Assembly: GCF_964204645.1 (NCBI RefSeq)
Contig: NC_134030.1
Location: 11,408,278-11,468,277, forward strand
Length of the DNA stretch: 60,000 bases
Source of the DNA: Tubulanus polymorphus
Lineage: Eukaryota; Nemertea; Palaeonemertea; Tubulaniformes; Tubulanidae
Direction: 5' to 3'
Part shown: one piece after another, positions 42,245-56,600 of the stretch
How the letters are laid out: each line of letters opens with the position of its first letter
How positions within the stretch are numbered: position 1 is the stretch's first letter
Notes under the pieces: generated by a model
What the model was told of the DNA's origin: nothing
The model's input: the letters and a program-made list of their open reading frames with translations, nothing else
Database searches by the model: none
Position numbers and translations under genes: made by a program

Positions 42245-44390
42245 AGTGGCCATAGGACTCTGAAACATCTCAGGCTGTTAGGGAAAGGTTAAATCTAAGT
42301 GTACAAAGTTTAAAAAGGGCCTTAGACCCTTGGTTGCGGAGCCAGAAACTTTCTTGCGCGGCCATACCAGGGACCTCACGCTGCCACGCAACCACTTTTC
42401 CAGGTGTCGGAGGACCCTTTAGAGAGGACCCTTTTTAGACTCTGAAATTTCTCGGGTATCAAGAAGGGTTCCTATTGTACGTACAGAACTATTAAAACCT
42501 TTGGCCGTGGGACCGTTGAGCCTATGCGTCCCTGCCAAAACCATGAAAATGAGTGTCGGAGATCGAGAGCTAAAAAGCTACCCCCTTCTAACTTCTCGGG
42601 CGACCCTTTAGAAAACTCTTAGCACCCTCCAATATTTTTTTAGTTAGGGGGAGATCTTATTTAAGGGTACGGGGCTTACAAAGGACCCTTGACTTATTCG
42701 CAGAGCAGAAAAATTTTCCGGGGATGCGCTCCACCCTTTAGAGAGGGCCTAGGGCTCTAAAACTTCTTGCATATTTAGACGGGGTCCTATCGTACATATA
42801 GAACCATTAAAAGCTTTGGGCGGGGGAATGTTGAGCCTAGGCGCCCCATGCCCAAACTGCGAAAATGAGTGTAGCAGATAGTTGAAAATACACTAAGATG
42901 ATCCCGGAAAAGCGAAGGGCAACCCTTGATAGTGGCCCTAGGGAATCTGAAACTTCTGAGGCACTTAGGGGAAGGTCTAATCGAAGTGTGCAAAGCTTAA
43001 AAAAAGGCCCTTAGACCATGGGTTGCGAAGCCAGAAACGTCGTGCGGCCATACCAGGGGTCTCTGGCAGCCGCACAACCACATTTCGGGGGGGGGGGGGG
43101 GTCGGAGGACCCTGTAGAGAGGGCCTAGGGTTCTGAAACTTCTCGGATATTTGGAAGGGGTTTAGTAAGTATAGAACCATTAAAACCCTTGGCCGGGGGT
43201 CCGTTGAGAATTTTTTGCTGGGGTCTGATGCACCTAGTTGTCCCCTGCCCAAACTGCGAGAATGAGTGTCGGAGATAGACTGAAAATACACTACATTGAG
43301 ACCTGAGAAGCCACCCCCTTCTTACTTCTTGGGTGACCTTAATAATGAACCTAGGGATCCGAATCGTCTTATGCGCCTAGGGGAGTGTCTATTCTAATTA
43401 AAAAAGGGCCTTAGACCCTTGGTTTTTGGGTGAGAAACTTTGTCACGCAGCCATACCAGGGGTCTCTGGCAGCCGCACAACCACATTGCGGGGGGTCGGA
43501 GGGCCCTTTAGAGAAGGCCTAGGGCTCTGAACCTTCTCCGGTATTTAGAAGGGGTCCTATCATACGAATAGAACCTTTAAAACCCTGGGCCGCGGGTCTG
43601 TTGAGCCTAGGCGCCTCCTGCCCAAACTGCGAAAATGAGTTTTTTGAGATTAAGAGCTGAAAAGGGACCCCCTTCTAACTTCTCGGGTGACCCTTTAGAA
43701 AGCTCTTAGCACACTCAAATTTTTTAGACAGAGGAGGGTCGCTAAGTGTGCAAATCATTAAAAAGGGCCCTAGACCCTTGGTTGTGGAGCGAGAAACTTC
43801 GCGCGGCCATACCAGTGGTCTCTGGCCGCAGCGCACGACCACGAAAAGCGAACCCCTTCTAACTTCTCGGCCGACTTTGTAGAAAGCTCTTAGCACCCTA
43901 CAATATTTTTTTAGATAGGGGATGGTCTTATCTAAGTGTACAACGCTTAGAAAATGACCCTAGACTCTTATTTGCGGTGCAGAATTTTTTTGCTGGGGTC
44001 CGATGAGCCTAGTCATCCCCTGCCCAAACTGTGAAAATGAGTGTTTGAGATAGTTGAAAATACACCAAGTTGTGACCTGAAAAGTGACCCCCTTCTTACT
44101 TCTCAGGCGACCCTCTAGGGTTCTGAAACTTCTCAGGTATTTAAAAGGGGTCCTAAGGTATAGAACCATTAAAACCCTGGGGCTGGGGGCCCGTTTAGCC
44201 TAGGCGCCTCCTACCAAAACCTCATAAATGAGTGTCAGAGATAGTTGAAACCTGAAAATTGACCCCCATCTAACTTCTCTGGCGACCCTTGGCAGGCAAA
44301 TAAGTTAGGCTCTTATCTAAGTGTACAAACTTAGAAAATGCACGCACAACCTTCCATTGAGTAGCAGCGCCCCCTATATTTTTGGTTAAC
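42245..44390 (+). repeat. GC-richer tandem array, about 5-6 units of 350-400 bp
   Basis: AAATGAGTGT-like phrases recur near 42548, 42862, 43260, 43634, 44036 and 44228. GCGGCCATACCAG-like phrases recur near 42359, 43040, 43448 and 43803. Units also share CCTTTAGAGAGGGCCTAGGG, GAACCATTAAAACC and CTTAGACCCTTGGTTGCG. They are diverged and variably deleted. Small - strand frames here are repeat by-products. The array interrupts a satellite monomer: phrases near TAACTTCACAAAAATCATAG occur on both sides of it. Confidence 0.8.
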
Positions 44391-44690
44391 TAAGTAAAAT
44401 AGGGACTTCAAACAAACTTTTAACGAGTCAGACGACTTGAAGAATGTAAAAAAGAGTCGAAATAGCGTCTGCAAAACGGGTTTATCTGAAAACCGGACAT
44501 AGTTATTAGCTTAAGAAATTTTTGAAAAACTTGGAAAAGCAATGTTGGCCTTTGGTTCCCTAGTCATTTTCTTATGATAGCGATAATAACTAAACTAGGG
44601 CTAAACTGGATTATTCTTTTCAATCGTTTTTCTCCTATCATAAGTTTTCATTTGACACCGAGTTTTAAAGTTAACCTTCAAAAATAAAAA
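44391..44690. other. Junction between the GC-richer array and the satellite
   Basis: Unique-looking AT-rich sequence with an inverted pair, CTTATGATAG and CTATCATAAG, near 44572 and 44636. No gene was seen. Confidence 0.45.
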
Positions 44691-44699
44691 AGTTATGGA

Positions 44700-47600
44700 C
44701 GTTTTTGTGATTTAAAAATTTAATTATTTGTCTATGAAACTAATTTCACAAAAATCATAGAATTTTCTTGTACAAAATCATTTTGTCCATAGACCTTGTG
44801 CAACTTTATGAAATTGCTTAATATATATGAGGGCATTACAATTTGGATTGTTATTGAATATCGGAATTAATTTCATTTTATTGCAATTCTTTTATATAGA
44901 TATACTCTACTAATGTATCTCTAACAATACAATTTGTATGGGTATGAGTAACCCTTAATCAAAACTTATTTTTTGTCTAAGGACCTGTGCTACTTTTGGA
45001 CAGGAATACAGTTTTCCTAAATAATGTACAAACTCGAATGATTCCAACAATTCACTTCATATTGAGTGGCCAGATTTTGATATTAGGTGTTGCATCTATT
45101 CATAGAAAAAGATATGTCTTATTTCGATATCTCAAAAGATGTATAAGAAAAATTTCTACATAACCGTATGAATCTTATGCGTTTTCTGGCTTCTATTTGA
45201 TCTGTTCGAAACTTACCTACAGGTACGTAAAAAATTTTAATTCAATTTGATATAATTTGAAGTAGAAGTATTCCCAGATAGGTGGTCAAACATTTGTTCT
45301 GAGTATAGTCTGTTGCAATGCTTATATCAAGTTCGTGGAAACAGTCACTCGTCATATAAAAGATAAAATTTACCCCATGATTTCAATCAAAATCAACCAA
45401 TAGGATTCTAGAACTTTTGACATTGTTTTACTCTTTCTAACGAAAATGATTCATCAGGGTAATAAGTGGTTTTGAATTTAGTTATTTGTCTTTAAAACTA
45501 ACTTCACTAAAATCATAGAATTTTCTTGTATAAAATCATTTTGTCCATAGACCTTGTGCAACTTTATGAAATTGCTTAATTTCTGAGGATTGCTATGAAA
45601 ATATCGGAATTAATTTCATTTTATTGCAATTCTTTTGTATCAATATCCCCTACTAAGGTATCTCTAACAATACAATTTGTATGGGTATGAGTTACCCTTA
45701 ATCAAAACTTAGTTTTTATTCAAGGACCTGTGCAACTTTCGGGCGGGAATACAGTTTTCCTGAATAATCTACTAACTCGAATGGTTCAAACAATTCTCTT
45801 CATATTGAGTGGCCAGATTTTGATATTAGGTGTTGCATCTATTCATAGAAAAAGATATGTCTTATTTCGATGTCTTAAAAGATGTATAAGAAAAATTTCT
45901 ACATAACCGTATGAATCTTATGCGTTTACTGGCTTCTATTTGATCTGTTCGAAACTTACCTACAGGTACGTAAAAAATTTTAATTCAATTTGATATAATT
46001 TGAAGTAGAAGTATTCCCAGATAGGTGGTCAAACATTTGTTCTGAGTATAGTCAGTTGCAATGCTTATATCAAGTTCGTGGAAATAGTTACTCATCATAT
46101 ATAAAATAAAGATTTACCCCATGATTTCAATCAAAATCAACCAATAGGATTCTAGAACTTTTGACATTGTTTTACTCTTTCTAATGAAAATCATTCATCA
46201 GGGTAATAAGTTGTTTTGAATTTAGTTATTTGTCTTTAAAACTAACTTAACTTAAATCATAGAATTTTCTTGTATGAAATCATTTTGTCCATAGACCTTG
46301 TGCAACTTTATGAAATTGCTTAATTTCTGAGGGCTTTACAATTAGGATTGTTATTGAATTTCGGAATTTATTTCATTTTATTGCAATTGTTTTGTATAGA
46401 TATGCTCTACTAAGGTATCTCTAACAATACAATTTGTATGGGTATGAGTTACCCTTAATCAAAACTTATTTTTTATCCAAGGACCTGTGCAACTTTCGGG
46501 CGGGAATACAGTTTTCCTGAATAATCTACTAACTCGAACGGTTCAAACAATTCTCTTCATATTGAGTGGCCAGATTTTGATATTAGGCGTTGCATCTATT
46601 CATAGAAAAAGATATGTCTTATTTCGATATCTCAAAAGATGTATAAGAAAAATTTCTACATAGCCGTATGAATCTTATGCGTTTTCTGGCTTCTATTTGA
46701 TCTGTTCGAAACTTACCTACAGGTACGTAATAAATTTTAATTCAATTTGATATGATTTGAAGTAGAAGTATTTCAAAATAGGTGGTCAAACATTTGTTCT
46801 GAGTGTAGTAAGTTACAATGTTTATATCAAGTTCGTGGAAACAGTCACTCGTCATATAAAAGCTAACAGTTACCCCATGATTTCAATCAAAATCAACCAA
46901 TAGGATTCTAGAACTTTTGACATTGTTTTACTCTTTCTAACGAAAATCATTCATCGGGGTAATAAGTTGTTTTGAATTTAGTTATTTGTCTTTAAAACTA
47001 ACTTCACTTAAATCATAGAATTTTTTTGTATGAAATCATTTTGTCCATAGACCTTGTGCAACTTTATGAAATTGCTTAATTTCTGAGGATTGTTATGAAA
47101 ATATCGGAATTAATTTCATTTTATTGCAATTCTTTTGTATCAATATCCCCTACTAAGGTATCTCTAACAATACAATTTGTATGGGTATGAGTTACCCTTA
47201 ATCAAAACTTATTTTTTATCCAAGGACCTGTGCAACTTTCGGGCGGGAATACAGTTTTCCTGAATAATCTACTAACTCGAACGGTTCAAACAATTCTCTT
47301 CATATTGAGTGGCCAGATTTTGATATTAGGCGTTGCATCTATTCATAGAAAAAGATATGTCTTATTTCGATATCTCAAAAGATGTATAAGAAAAATTTCT
47401 ACATAGCCGTATGAATCTTATGCGTTTTCTGGCTTCTATTTGATCTGTTCGAAACTTACCTACAGGTACGTAATAAATTTTAATTCAATTTGATATGATT
47501 TGAAGTAGAAGTATTTCAAAATAGGTGGTCAAACATTTGTTCGGAGTGTAGTAAGTTACAATGTTTATATCAAGTTCGTGGAAACAGTCACTCGTCATAT

Positions 47601-50600
47601 AAAAGCTAACAGTTACCCCATGATTTCAATCAAAATCAACCAATAGGATTCTAGAACTTTTGACATTGTTTTACTCTTTCTAACGAAAATCATTCATCGG
47701 GGTAATAAGTTGTTTTGAATTTAGTTATTTGTCTTTAAAACTAACTTCACTTAAATCATAGAATTTTTTTGTATGAAATCATTTTGTCCATAGACCTTGT
47801 GCAACTTTATGAAATTGCTTAATTTCTGAGGATTGTTATGAAAATATCGGAATTTATTTCATTTTATTGCAATTCTTTTGTATCAATATCCTCTTCTAAG
47901 GTATCTCTAAAAATACAATTTGTATGGGTATGAGTTGTTACCCTTAATCAAAACTTATTTTTTATCCAAGGACCTGTGCAACTTTCGGGCGGGAATACAG
48001 TTTTCCTGAATAATCTACTAACTCGAACGGTTCAAACAATTCTCTTCATATTGAGTGGCCAGATTTTGATATTAGGTGTTGCATCTATTCATAGAAAAAG
48101 ATATGTCTTATTTCGATATCTCAAAAGATGTATAAGAAAAATTTCTACATAACCGTATGAATCTTATGCGTTTTCTGGCTTCTATTTGATCTGTTCGAAA
48201 CTTACCGACAGGTACGTAAAAAATTTTAATTCAATTTGATATAATTTGAAGTAGAAGTATTCCCAGATAGGTGGTCAAACATTTGTTCTGAGTATAGTCT
48301 GTTGCAATGCTTATATCAAGTTCGTGGAAACAGTCACTCGTCATATAAAAGATAAAATTTACCCCATGATTTCAATCAAAATCAACCAATAGGATTCTAG
48401 AACTTTTGACATTGTTTTACTCTTTCTAACGAAAATCATTCATCAGGGTAATAAGTGGTTTTGAATTTAGTTATTTGTCTTTAAAACTAACTTCACTAAA
48501 ATCATAGAATTTTCTCGTATGAAATCATTTTGTCCATAGACCTTGTGCAACTTTATGAAATTGCTTAATTTCTGAGGATTGCTATGAAAATATCGGAATT
48601 AATTTCATTTTATTGCAATTCTTTTGTATCAATATCCCCTACTAAGGTATCTCTAACAATACAATTTGTATGGGTATGAGTTACCCTTAATCAAAACTTA
48701 TTTTTTATCCAAGGACCTGTGCAACTTTCGGGCGGGAATACAGTTTTCCTGAATAATCTACTAACTCGAACGGTTCAAACAATTCTCTTCATATTGAGTG
48801 GCCAGATTTTGATATTAGGCGTTGCATCTATTCATAGAAAAAGATATGTCTTATTTCGATATCTCAAAAGATGTATAAGAAAAATTTCTACATAACCGTA
48901 TGAATCTTATGCGTTTTCTGGCTTCTATTTGATCTGTTCGAAACTTACCTACAGGTACGTAATAAATTTTAATTCAATTTGATATGATTTGAAGTAGAAG
49001 TATTTCAAAATAGGTGGTCAAACATTTGTTCTGAGTGTAGTAAGTTACAATGTTTATATCAAGTTCGTGGAAACAGTCACTCGTCATATAAAAGCTAACA
49101 GTTACCCCATGATTTCAATCAAAATCAACAAATAGGATTCTAGAACTTTTGACATTGTTTTACTCTTTCTAACGAAAATCATTCATCGGGGTAATAAGTT
49201 GTTTTGAATTTAGTTATTTGTCTTTAAAACTAACTTCACTTAAATCATAGAATTTTTTTGTATGAAATCATTTTGTCCATAGACCTTGTGCAACTTTATG
49301 AAATTGCTTAATTTCTGAGGATTGTTATGAAAATATCGGAATTTATTTCATTTTATTGCAATTCTTTTGTATCAATATCCTCTTCTAAGGTATCTCTAAA
49401 AATACAATTTGTATGGGTATGAGTTACCCTTAATCAAAACTTATTTTTTATCCAAGGACCTGTGCAACTTTCGGGCGGGAATACAGTTTTCCTGAATAAT
49501 CTACTAACTCGAACGGTTCAAACAATTCTCTTCATATTGAGTGGCCAGATTTTGATATTAGGCGTTGCATCTATTCATAGAAAAAGATATGTCTTATTTC
49601 GATATCTCAAAAGATGTATAAGAAAAATTTCTACATAACCGTATGAATCTTATGCGTTTTCTGGCTTCTATTTGATCTGTTCGAAACTTATGACAGGTAC
49701 GTAAAAAATTTTAATTCAATTTGATATAATTTGAAGTAGAAGTATTCCCAGATAGGTGGTCAAACATTTGTTCTGAGTATAGTCAGTTGCAATGCTTATA
49801 TCAAGTTCGTGGAAACAGTCACTCGTCATATAAAAGATAAAAATTACCCCATGATTTCAATCAAAATCAACCAATAGGATTCTAGAACTTTTGACATTGT
49901 TTTACTCTTTCTAATGAAAATCATTCATCAGGGTAATAAGTGGTTTTGAATTTAGTTATTTGTCTTTAAAACTAACTTCACTAAAATCATAGAATTTTCT
50001 CGTATGAAATCAATTTGTCCATAGACCTTGTGCAACTTTATGAAATTGCTTAATTTCTGAGGATTGCTATGAAAATATCGGAATTAATTTCATTTTATTG
50101 CAATTCTTTTGTATCAATATCCCCTACTAAGGTATCTCTAACAATACAATTTGTATGGGTATGAGTTACCCTTAATCAAAACTTAGTTTTTATTCAAGGA
50201 CCTGTGCAACTTTGGGAAGGGAATACAGTTTTCCTGAATAATATTCAAACTCGAACATTTCAAATTATTCTCTTCATATTGAGTGGACAGATTTTGATGT
50301 TAGGTGTTGCATCTATTCATAGAAAAAGATATGTCTTATTTCGATGTCTTAAAAGATGTATAAGAAAAATTTCTACATAACCGTATGAATCTTATGCGTT
50401 TACTGGCTTCTATTTGATCTGTTCGAAACTTACCTACAGGTACGTAAAAAATTTTAATTCAATTTGATATAATTTGAAGTAGAAGTATTCCCAGATAGGT
50501 GGTCAAACATTTGTTCTGAGTATAGTCAGTTGCAATGCTTATATCAAGTTCGTGGAAATAGTTACTCATCATATATAAAATAAAGATTTACCCCATGATT

Positions 50601-53600
50601 TCAATCAAAATCAACCAATAGGATTCTAGAACTTTTGACATTGTTTTACTCTTTCTAATGAAAATCATTCATCAGGGTAATAAGTTGTTTTGAATTTAGT
50701 TATTTGTCTTTAAAACTAACTTAACTTAAATCATAGAATTTTCTTGTATGAAATCATTTTGTCCATAGACCTTGTGCAACTTTATGAAATTGCTTAATTT
50801 CTGAGGGCTTTACAATTAGGATTGTTATTGAATTTCGGAATTTATTTCATTTTATTGCAATTGTTTTGTATAGATATGCTCTACTAAGGTATCTCTAACA
50901 ATACAATTTGTATGGGTATGAGTTACCCTTAATCAAAACTTATTTTTTATCCAAGGACCTGTGCAACTTTCGGGCGGGAATACAGTTTTCCTGAATAATC
51001 TACTAACTCGAACGGTTCAAACAATTCTCTTCATATTGAGTGGCCAGATTTTGATATTAGGCGTTGCATCTATTCATAGAAAAAGATATGTCTTATTTCG
51101 ATATCTCAAAAGATGTATAAGAAAAATTTCTACATAACCGTATGAATCTTATGCGTTTTCTGGCTTCTATTTGATCTGTTCGAAACTTACCTACAGGTAC
51201 GTAATAAATTTTAATTCAATTAGATATGATTTGAAGTAGAAGTATTTCAAAATAAGTGGTGAAACATTTGTTCTGAGTGTAGTAAGTTACAATGTTTATA
51301 TCAAGTTCGTGGAAACAGTCACTCGTCATATAAAAGCTAACAGTTACCCCATGATTTCAATCAAAATCAACCAATAGGATTCTAGAACTTTTGACATTGT
51401 TTTACTCTTTCTAACGAAAATCATTCATCGGGGTAATAAGTTGTTTTGAATTTAGTTATTTGTCTTTAAAACTAACTTCACTTAAATCATACAATTTTTT
51501 TGTATGAAATCATTTTGTCCATAGACCTTGTGCAACTTTATGAAATTGCTTAATTTCTGAGGATTGTTATGAAAATATCGGAATTTATTTCATTTTATTG
51601 CAATTCTTTTGTATCAATATCCTCTTCTAAGGTATCTCTAAAAATACAATTTGTATGGGTATGAGTTACCCTTAATCAAAACTTATTTTTTATCCAAGGA
51701 CCTGTGCAACTTTCGGGCGGGAATACAGTTTTCCTGAATAATCTACTAACTCGAACGGTTCAAACAATTCTCTTCATATTGAGTGGCCAGATTTTGATAT
51801 TAGGCGTTGCATCTATTCATAGAAAAAGATATGTCTTATTTCGATATCTCAAAAGATGTATAGGAAAAATTTCTACATAGCCGTATGAATCTTATGCGTT
51901 TTCTGGCTTCTATTTGATCTGTTCGAAACTTACCTACAGGTACGTAATAAATTTTAATTCAATTTGATATGATTTGAAGTAGAAGTATTTCAAAATAGGT
52001 GGTCAAACATTTGTTCTGAGTGTAGTAAGTTACAATGTTTATATCAAGTTCGTGGAAACAGTCACTCGTCATATAAAAGCTAACAGTTACCCCATGATTT
52101 CAATCAAAATCAACCAATAGGATTCTAGAACTTTTGACATTGTTTTACTCTTTCTAACGAAAATCATTCATCGGGGTAATAAGTTGTTTTGAATTTAGTT
52201 ATTTGTCTTTAAAACTAACTTCACTTAAATCATAGAATTTTTTTGTATGAAATCATTTTGTCCATAGACCTTGTGCAACTTTATGAAATTGCTTAATTTC
52301 TGAGGATTGTTATGAAAATATCGTAATTTATTTCATTTTATTGCAATTCTTTTGTATCGATATCCCCTACTAAGGTATCTCTAACAATACAATTTGTATG
52401 GGTATGAGTTACCCTTAATCAAAACTTATTTTTTATCCAAGGACCTGTGCAACTTTCGGGCGGGAATACAGTTTTCCTGAATAATCTACTAACTCGAACG
52501 GTTCAAACAATTCTCTTCATATTGAGTGGCCAGATTTTGATATTAGGCGTTGCATCTATTCATAGAAAAAGATATGTCTTATTTCGATATCTCAAAAGAT
52601 GTATAAGAAAAATTTCTACATAGCCGTATGAATCTTATGCGTTTTCTGGCTTCTATTTGATCTGTTCGAAACTTACCTACAGGTACGTAATAAATTTTAA
52701 TTCAATTTGATATGATTTGAAGTAGAAGTATTTCAAAATAGGTGGTCAAACATTTGTTCTGAGTGTAGTAAGTTACAATGTTTATATCAAGTTCGTGGAA
52801 ACAGTCACTCGTCATATAAAAGCTAACAGTTACCCCATGATTTCAATCAAAATCAACCAATAGGATTCTAGAACTTTTGACATTGTTTTACTCTTTCTAA
52901 CGAAAATCATTCATCGGGGTAATAAGTTGTTTTGAATTTAGTTATTTGTCTTTAAAACTAACTTCACTTAAATCATAGAATTTTTTTGTATGAAATCATT
53001 TTGTCCATAGACCTTGTGCAACTTTATGAAATTGCTTAATTTCTGAGGATTGTTATGAAAATATCGTAATTTATTTCATTTTATTGCAATTCTTTTGTAT
53101 CAATATCCCCTACTAAGGTATCTCTAACAATACAATTTGTATGGGTATGAGTTACCCTTAATCAAAACTTATTTTTTATCCAAGGACCTGTGCAACTTTC
53201 GGGCGGGAATACAGTTTTCCTGAATAATCTACTAACTCGAACGGTTCAAACAATTCTCTTCATATTGAGTGGCCAGATTTTGATATTAGGCGTTGCATCT
53301 ATTCATAGAAAAAGATATGTCTTATTTCGATATCTCAAAAGATGTATAAGAAAAATTTCTACATAGCCGTATGAATCTTATGCGTTTTCTGGCTTCTATT
53401 TGATCTGTTCGAAACTTACCTACAGGTACGTAATAAATTTTAATTCAATTTGATATGATTTGAAGTAGAAGTATTTCAAAATAGGTGGTCAAACATTTGT
53501 TCTGAGTGTAGTAAGTTACAATGTTTATATCAAGTTCGTGGAAACAGTCACTCGTCATATAAAAGCTAACAGTTACCCCATGATTTCAATCAAAATCAAC

Positions 53601-56600
53601 CAATAGGATTCTAGAACTTTTGACATTGTTTTACTCTTTCTAACGAAAATCATTCATCGGGGTAATAAGTTGTTTTGAATTTAGTTATTTGTCTTTAAAA
53701 CTAACTTCACTTAAATCATAGAATTTTTTTGTATGAAATCATTTTGTCCATAGACCTTGTGCAACTTTATGAAATTGCTTAATTTCTGAGGATTGTTATG
53801 AAAATATCGTAATTTATTTCATTTTATTGCAATTCTTTTGTATCAATATCCCCTACTAAGGTATCTCTAACAATACAATTTGTATGGGTATGAGTTACCC
53901 TTAATCAAAACTTATTTTTTATCCAAGGACCTGTGCAACTTTCGGGCGGGAATACAGTTTTCCTGAATAATCTACTAACTCGAACGGTTCAAACAATTCT
54001 CTTCATATTGAGTGGCCAGATTTTGATATTAGGCGTTGCATCTATTCATAGAAAAAGATATGTCTTATTTCGATATCTCAAAAGATGTATAAGAAAAATT
54101 TCTACATAGCCGTATGAATCTTATGCGTTTTCTGGCTTCTATTTGATCTGTTCGAAACTTACCTACAGGTACGTAATAAATTTTAATTCAATTTGATATG
54201 ATTTGAAGTAGAAGTATTTCAAAATAGGTGGTCAAACATTTGTTCTGAGTGTAGTAAGTTACAATGTTTATATCAAGTTCGTGGAAACAGTCACTCGTCA
54301 TATAAAAGCTAACAGTTACCCCATGATTTCAATCAAAATCAACCAATAGGATTCTAGAACTTTTGACATTGTTTTACTCTTTCTAACGAAAATCATTCAT
54401 CGGGGTAATAAGTTGTTTTGAATTTAGTTATTTGTCTTTAAAACTAACTTCACTTAAATCATAGAATTTTTTTGTATGAAATCATTTTGTCCATAGACCT
54501 TGTGCAACTTTATGAAATTGCTTAATTTCTGAGGATTGTTATGAAAATATCGGAATTTATTTCATTTTATTGCAATTCTTTTGTATCAATATCCTCTTCT
54601 AAGGTATCTCTAAAAATACAATTTGTATGGGTATGAGTTGTTACCCTTAATCAAAACTTATTTTTTATCCAAGGACCTGTGCAACTTTCGGGCGGGAATA
54701 CAGTTTTCCTGAATAATCTACTAACTCGAACGGTTCAAACAATTCTCTTCATATTGAGTGGCCGGATTTTGATATTAGGTGTTGCATCTATTCATAGAAA
54801 AAGATATGTCTTATTTCGATATCTCAAAAGATGTATAAGAAAAATTGCTACATAACCGTATGAATCTTATGCGTTTTCTGGCTTCTATTTGATCTGTTCG
54901 AAACTTACCGACAGGTACGTAAAAAATTTTAATTCAATTTGATATAATTTGAAGTAGAAGTATTCCCAGATAGGTGGTCAAACATTTGTTCTGAGTATAG
55001 TCTGTTGCAATGCTTATATCAAGTTCGTGGAAACAGTCACTCGTCATATAAAAGATAAAATTTACCCCATGATTTCAATCAAAATCAACCAATAGGATTC
55101 TAGAACTTTTGACATTGTTTTACTCTTTCTAACGAAAATCATTCATCAGGGTAATAAGTGGTTTTGAATTTAGTTATTTGTCTTTAAAACTAACTTCACT
55201 AAAATCATAGAATTTTCTTGTATGAAATCATTTTGTCCATAGACCTTGTGCAACTTTATGAAATTGCTTAATTTCTGAGGATTGCTATGAAAATATCGGA
55301 ATTAATTTCATTTTATTGCAATTCTTTTGTATCAATATCCCCTACTAAGGTATCTCTAACAATACAATTTGTATGGGTATGAGTTACCCTTAATCAAAAC
55401 TTATTTATTATCCAAGGACCTGTGCAACTTTCGGGCGGGAATACAGTTTTCCTGAATAATCTACTAACTCGAACGGTTCAAACAATTCTCTTCATATTGA
55501 GTGGCCAGATTTTGATATTAGGCGTTGCATCTATTCATAGAAAAAGATATGTCTTATTTCGATATCTCAAAAGATGTATAAGAAAAATTTCTACATAACC
55601 GTATGAATCTTATGCGTTTTCTGGCTTCTATTTGATCTGTTCGAAACTTACCTACAGGTACGTAATAAATTTTAATTCAATTTGATATGATTTGAAGTAG
55701 AAGTATTTCAAAATAGGTGGTCAAACATTTGTTCTGAGTGTAGTAAGTTACAATGTTTATATCAAGTTCGTGGAAACAGTCACTCGTCATATAAAAGCTA
55801 ACAGTTACCCCATGATTTCAATCAAAATCAACAAATAGGATTCTAGAACTTTTGACATTGTTTTACTCTTTCTAACGAAAATCATTCATCGGGGTAATAA
55901 GTTGTTTTGAATTTAGTTATTTGTCTTTAAAACTAACTTCACTTAAATCATAGAATTTTTTTGTATGAAATCATTTTGTCCATAGACCTTGTGCAACTTT
56001 ATGAAATTGCTTAATTTCTGAGGATTGTTATGAAAATATCGGAATTTATTTCATTTTATTGCAATTCTTTTGTATCAATATCCTCTTCTAAGGTATCTCT
56101 AAAAATACAATTTGTATGGGTATGAGTTACCCTTAATCAAAACTTATTTTTTATCCAAGGACCTGTGCAACTTTCGGGCGGGAATACAGTTTTCCTGAAT
56201 AATCTACTAACTCGAACGGTTCAAACAATTCTCTTCATATTGAGTGGCCAGATTTTGATATTAGGTGTTGCATCTATTCATAGAAAAAGATATGTCTTAT
56301 TTCGATATCTCAAAAGATGTATAAGAAAAATTTCTACATAACCGTATGAATCTTATGCGTTTTCTGGCTTCTATTTGATCTGTTCGAAACTTACCGACAG
56401 GTACGTAATAAATTTTAATTCAATTTGATGTAATTTGAAGTAGAAGTATTCCCAGATAGGTGGTCAAACATTTGTTCTGAGTATAGTCAGTTGCAATGCT
56501 TATATCAAGTTCGTGGAAACAGTCACTCGTCATATAAAAGATAAAAATTACCCCATGATTTCAATCAAAATCAACCAATAGGATTCTAGAACTTTTGACA

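Noticed and set aside
42787-44169. Several 68-104-codon - strand frames in the GC-richer array
   Set aside because: They shift frame between repeat units and contain no domain. They reflect base composition and repetition.
48050-48200. Pol III A/B-box-like words in each monomer (TGGCCAGATT and TGTTCGAAACT)
   Set aside because: The B-box-like word is fair, but the A-box match is poor and the spacing of about 135 bp is long. There is no terminator or tRNA-like fold, so I do not call a promoter.
48340-48400. TATAAAAG and AACCAATAGG words in each monomer as a Pol II promoter
   Set aside because: The CCAAT-type word lies downstream of the TATA-type word on the same strand. In AT-rich DNA such words are expected by chance.
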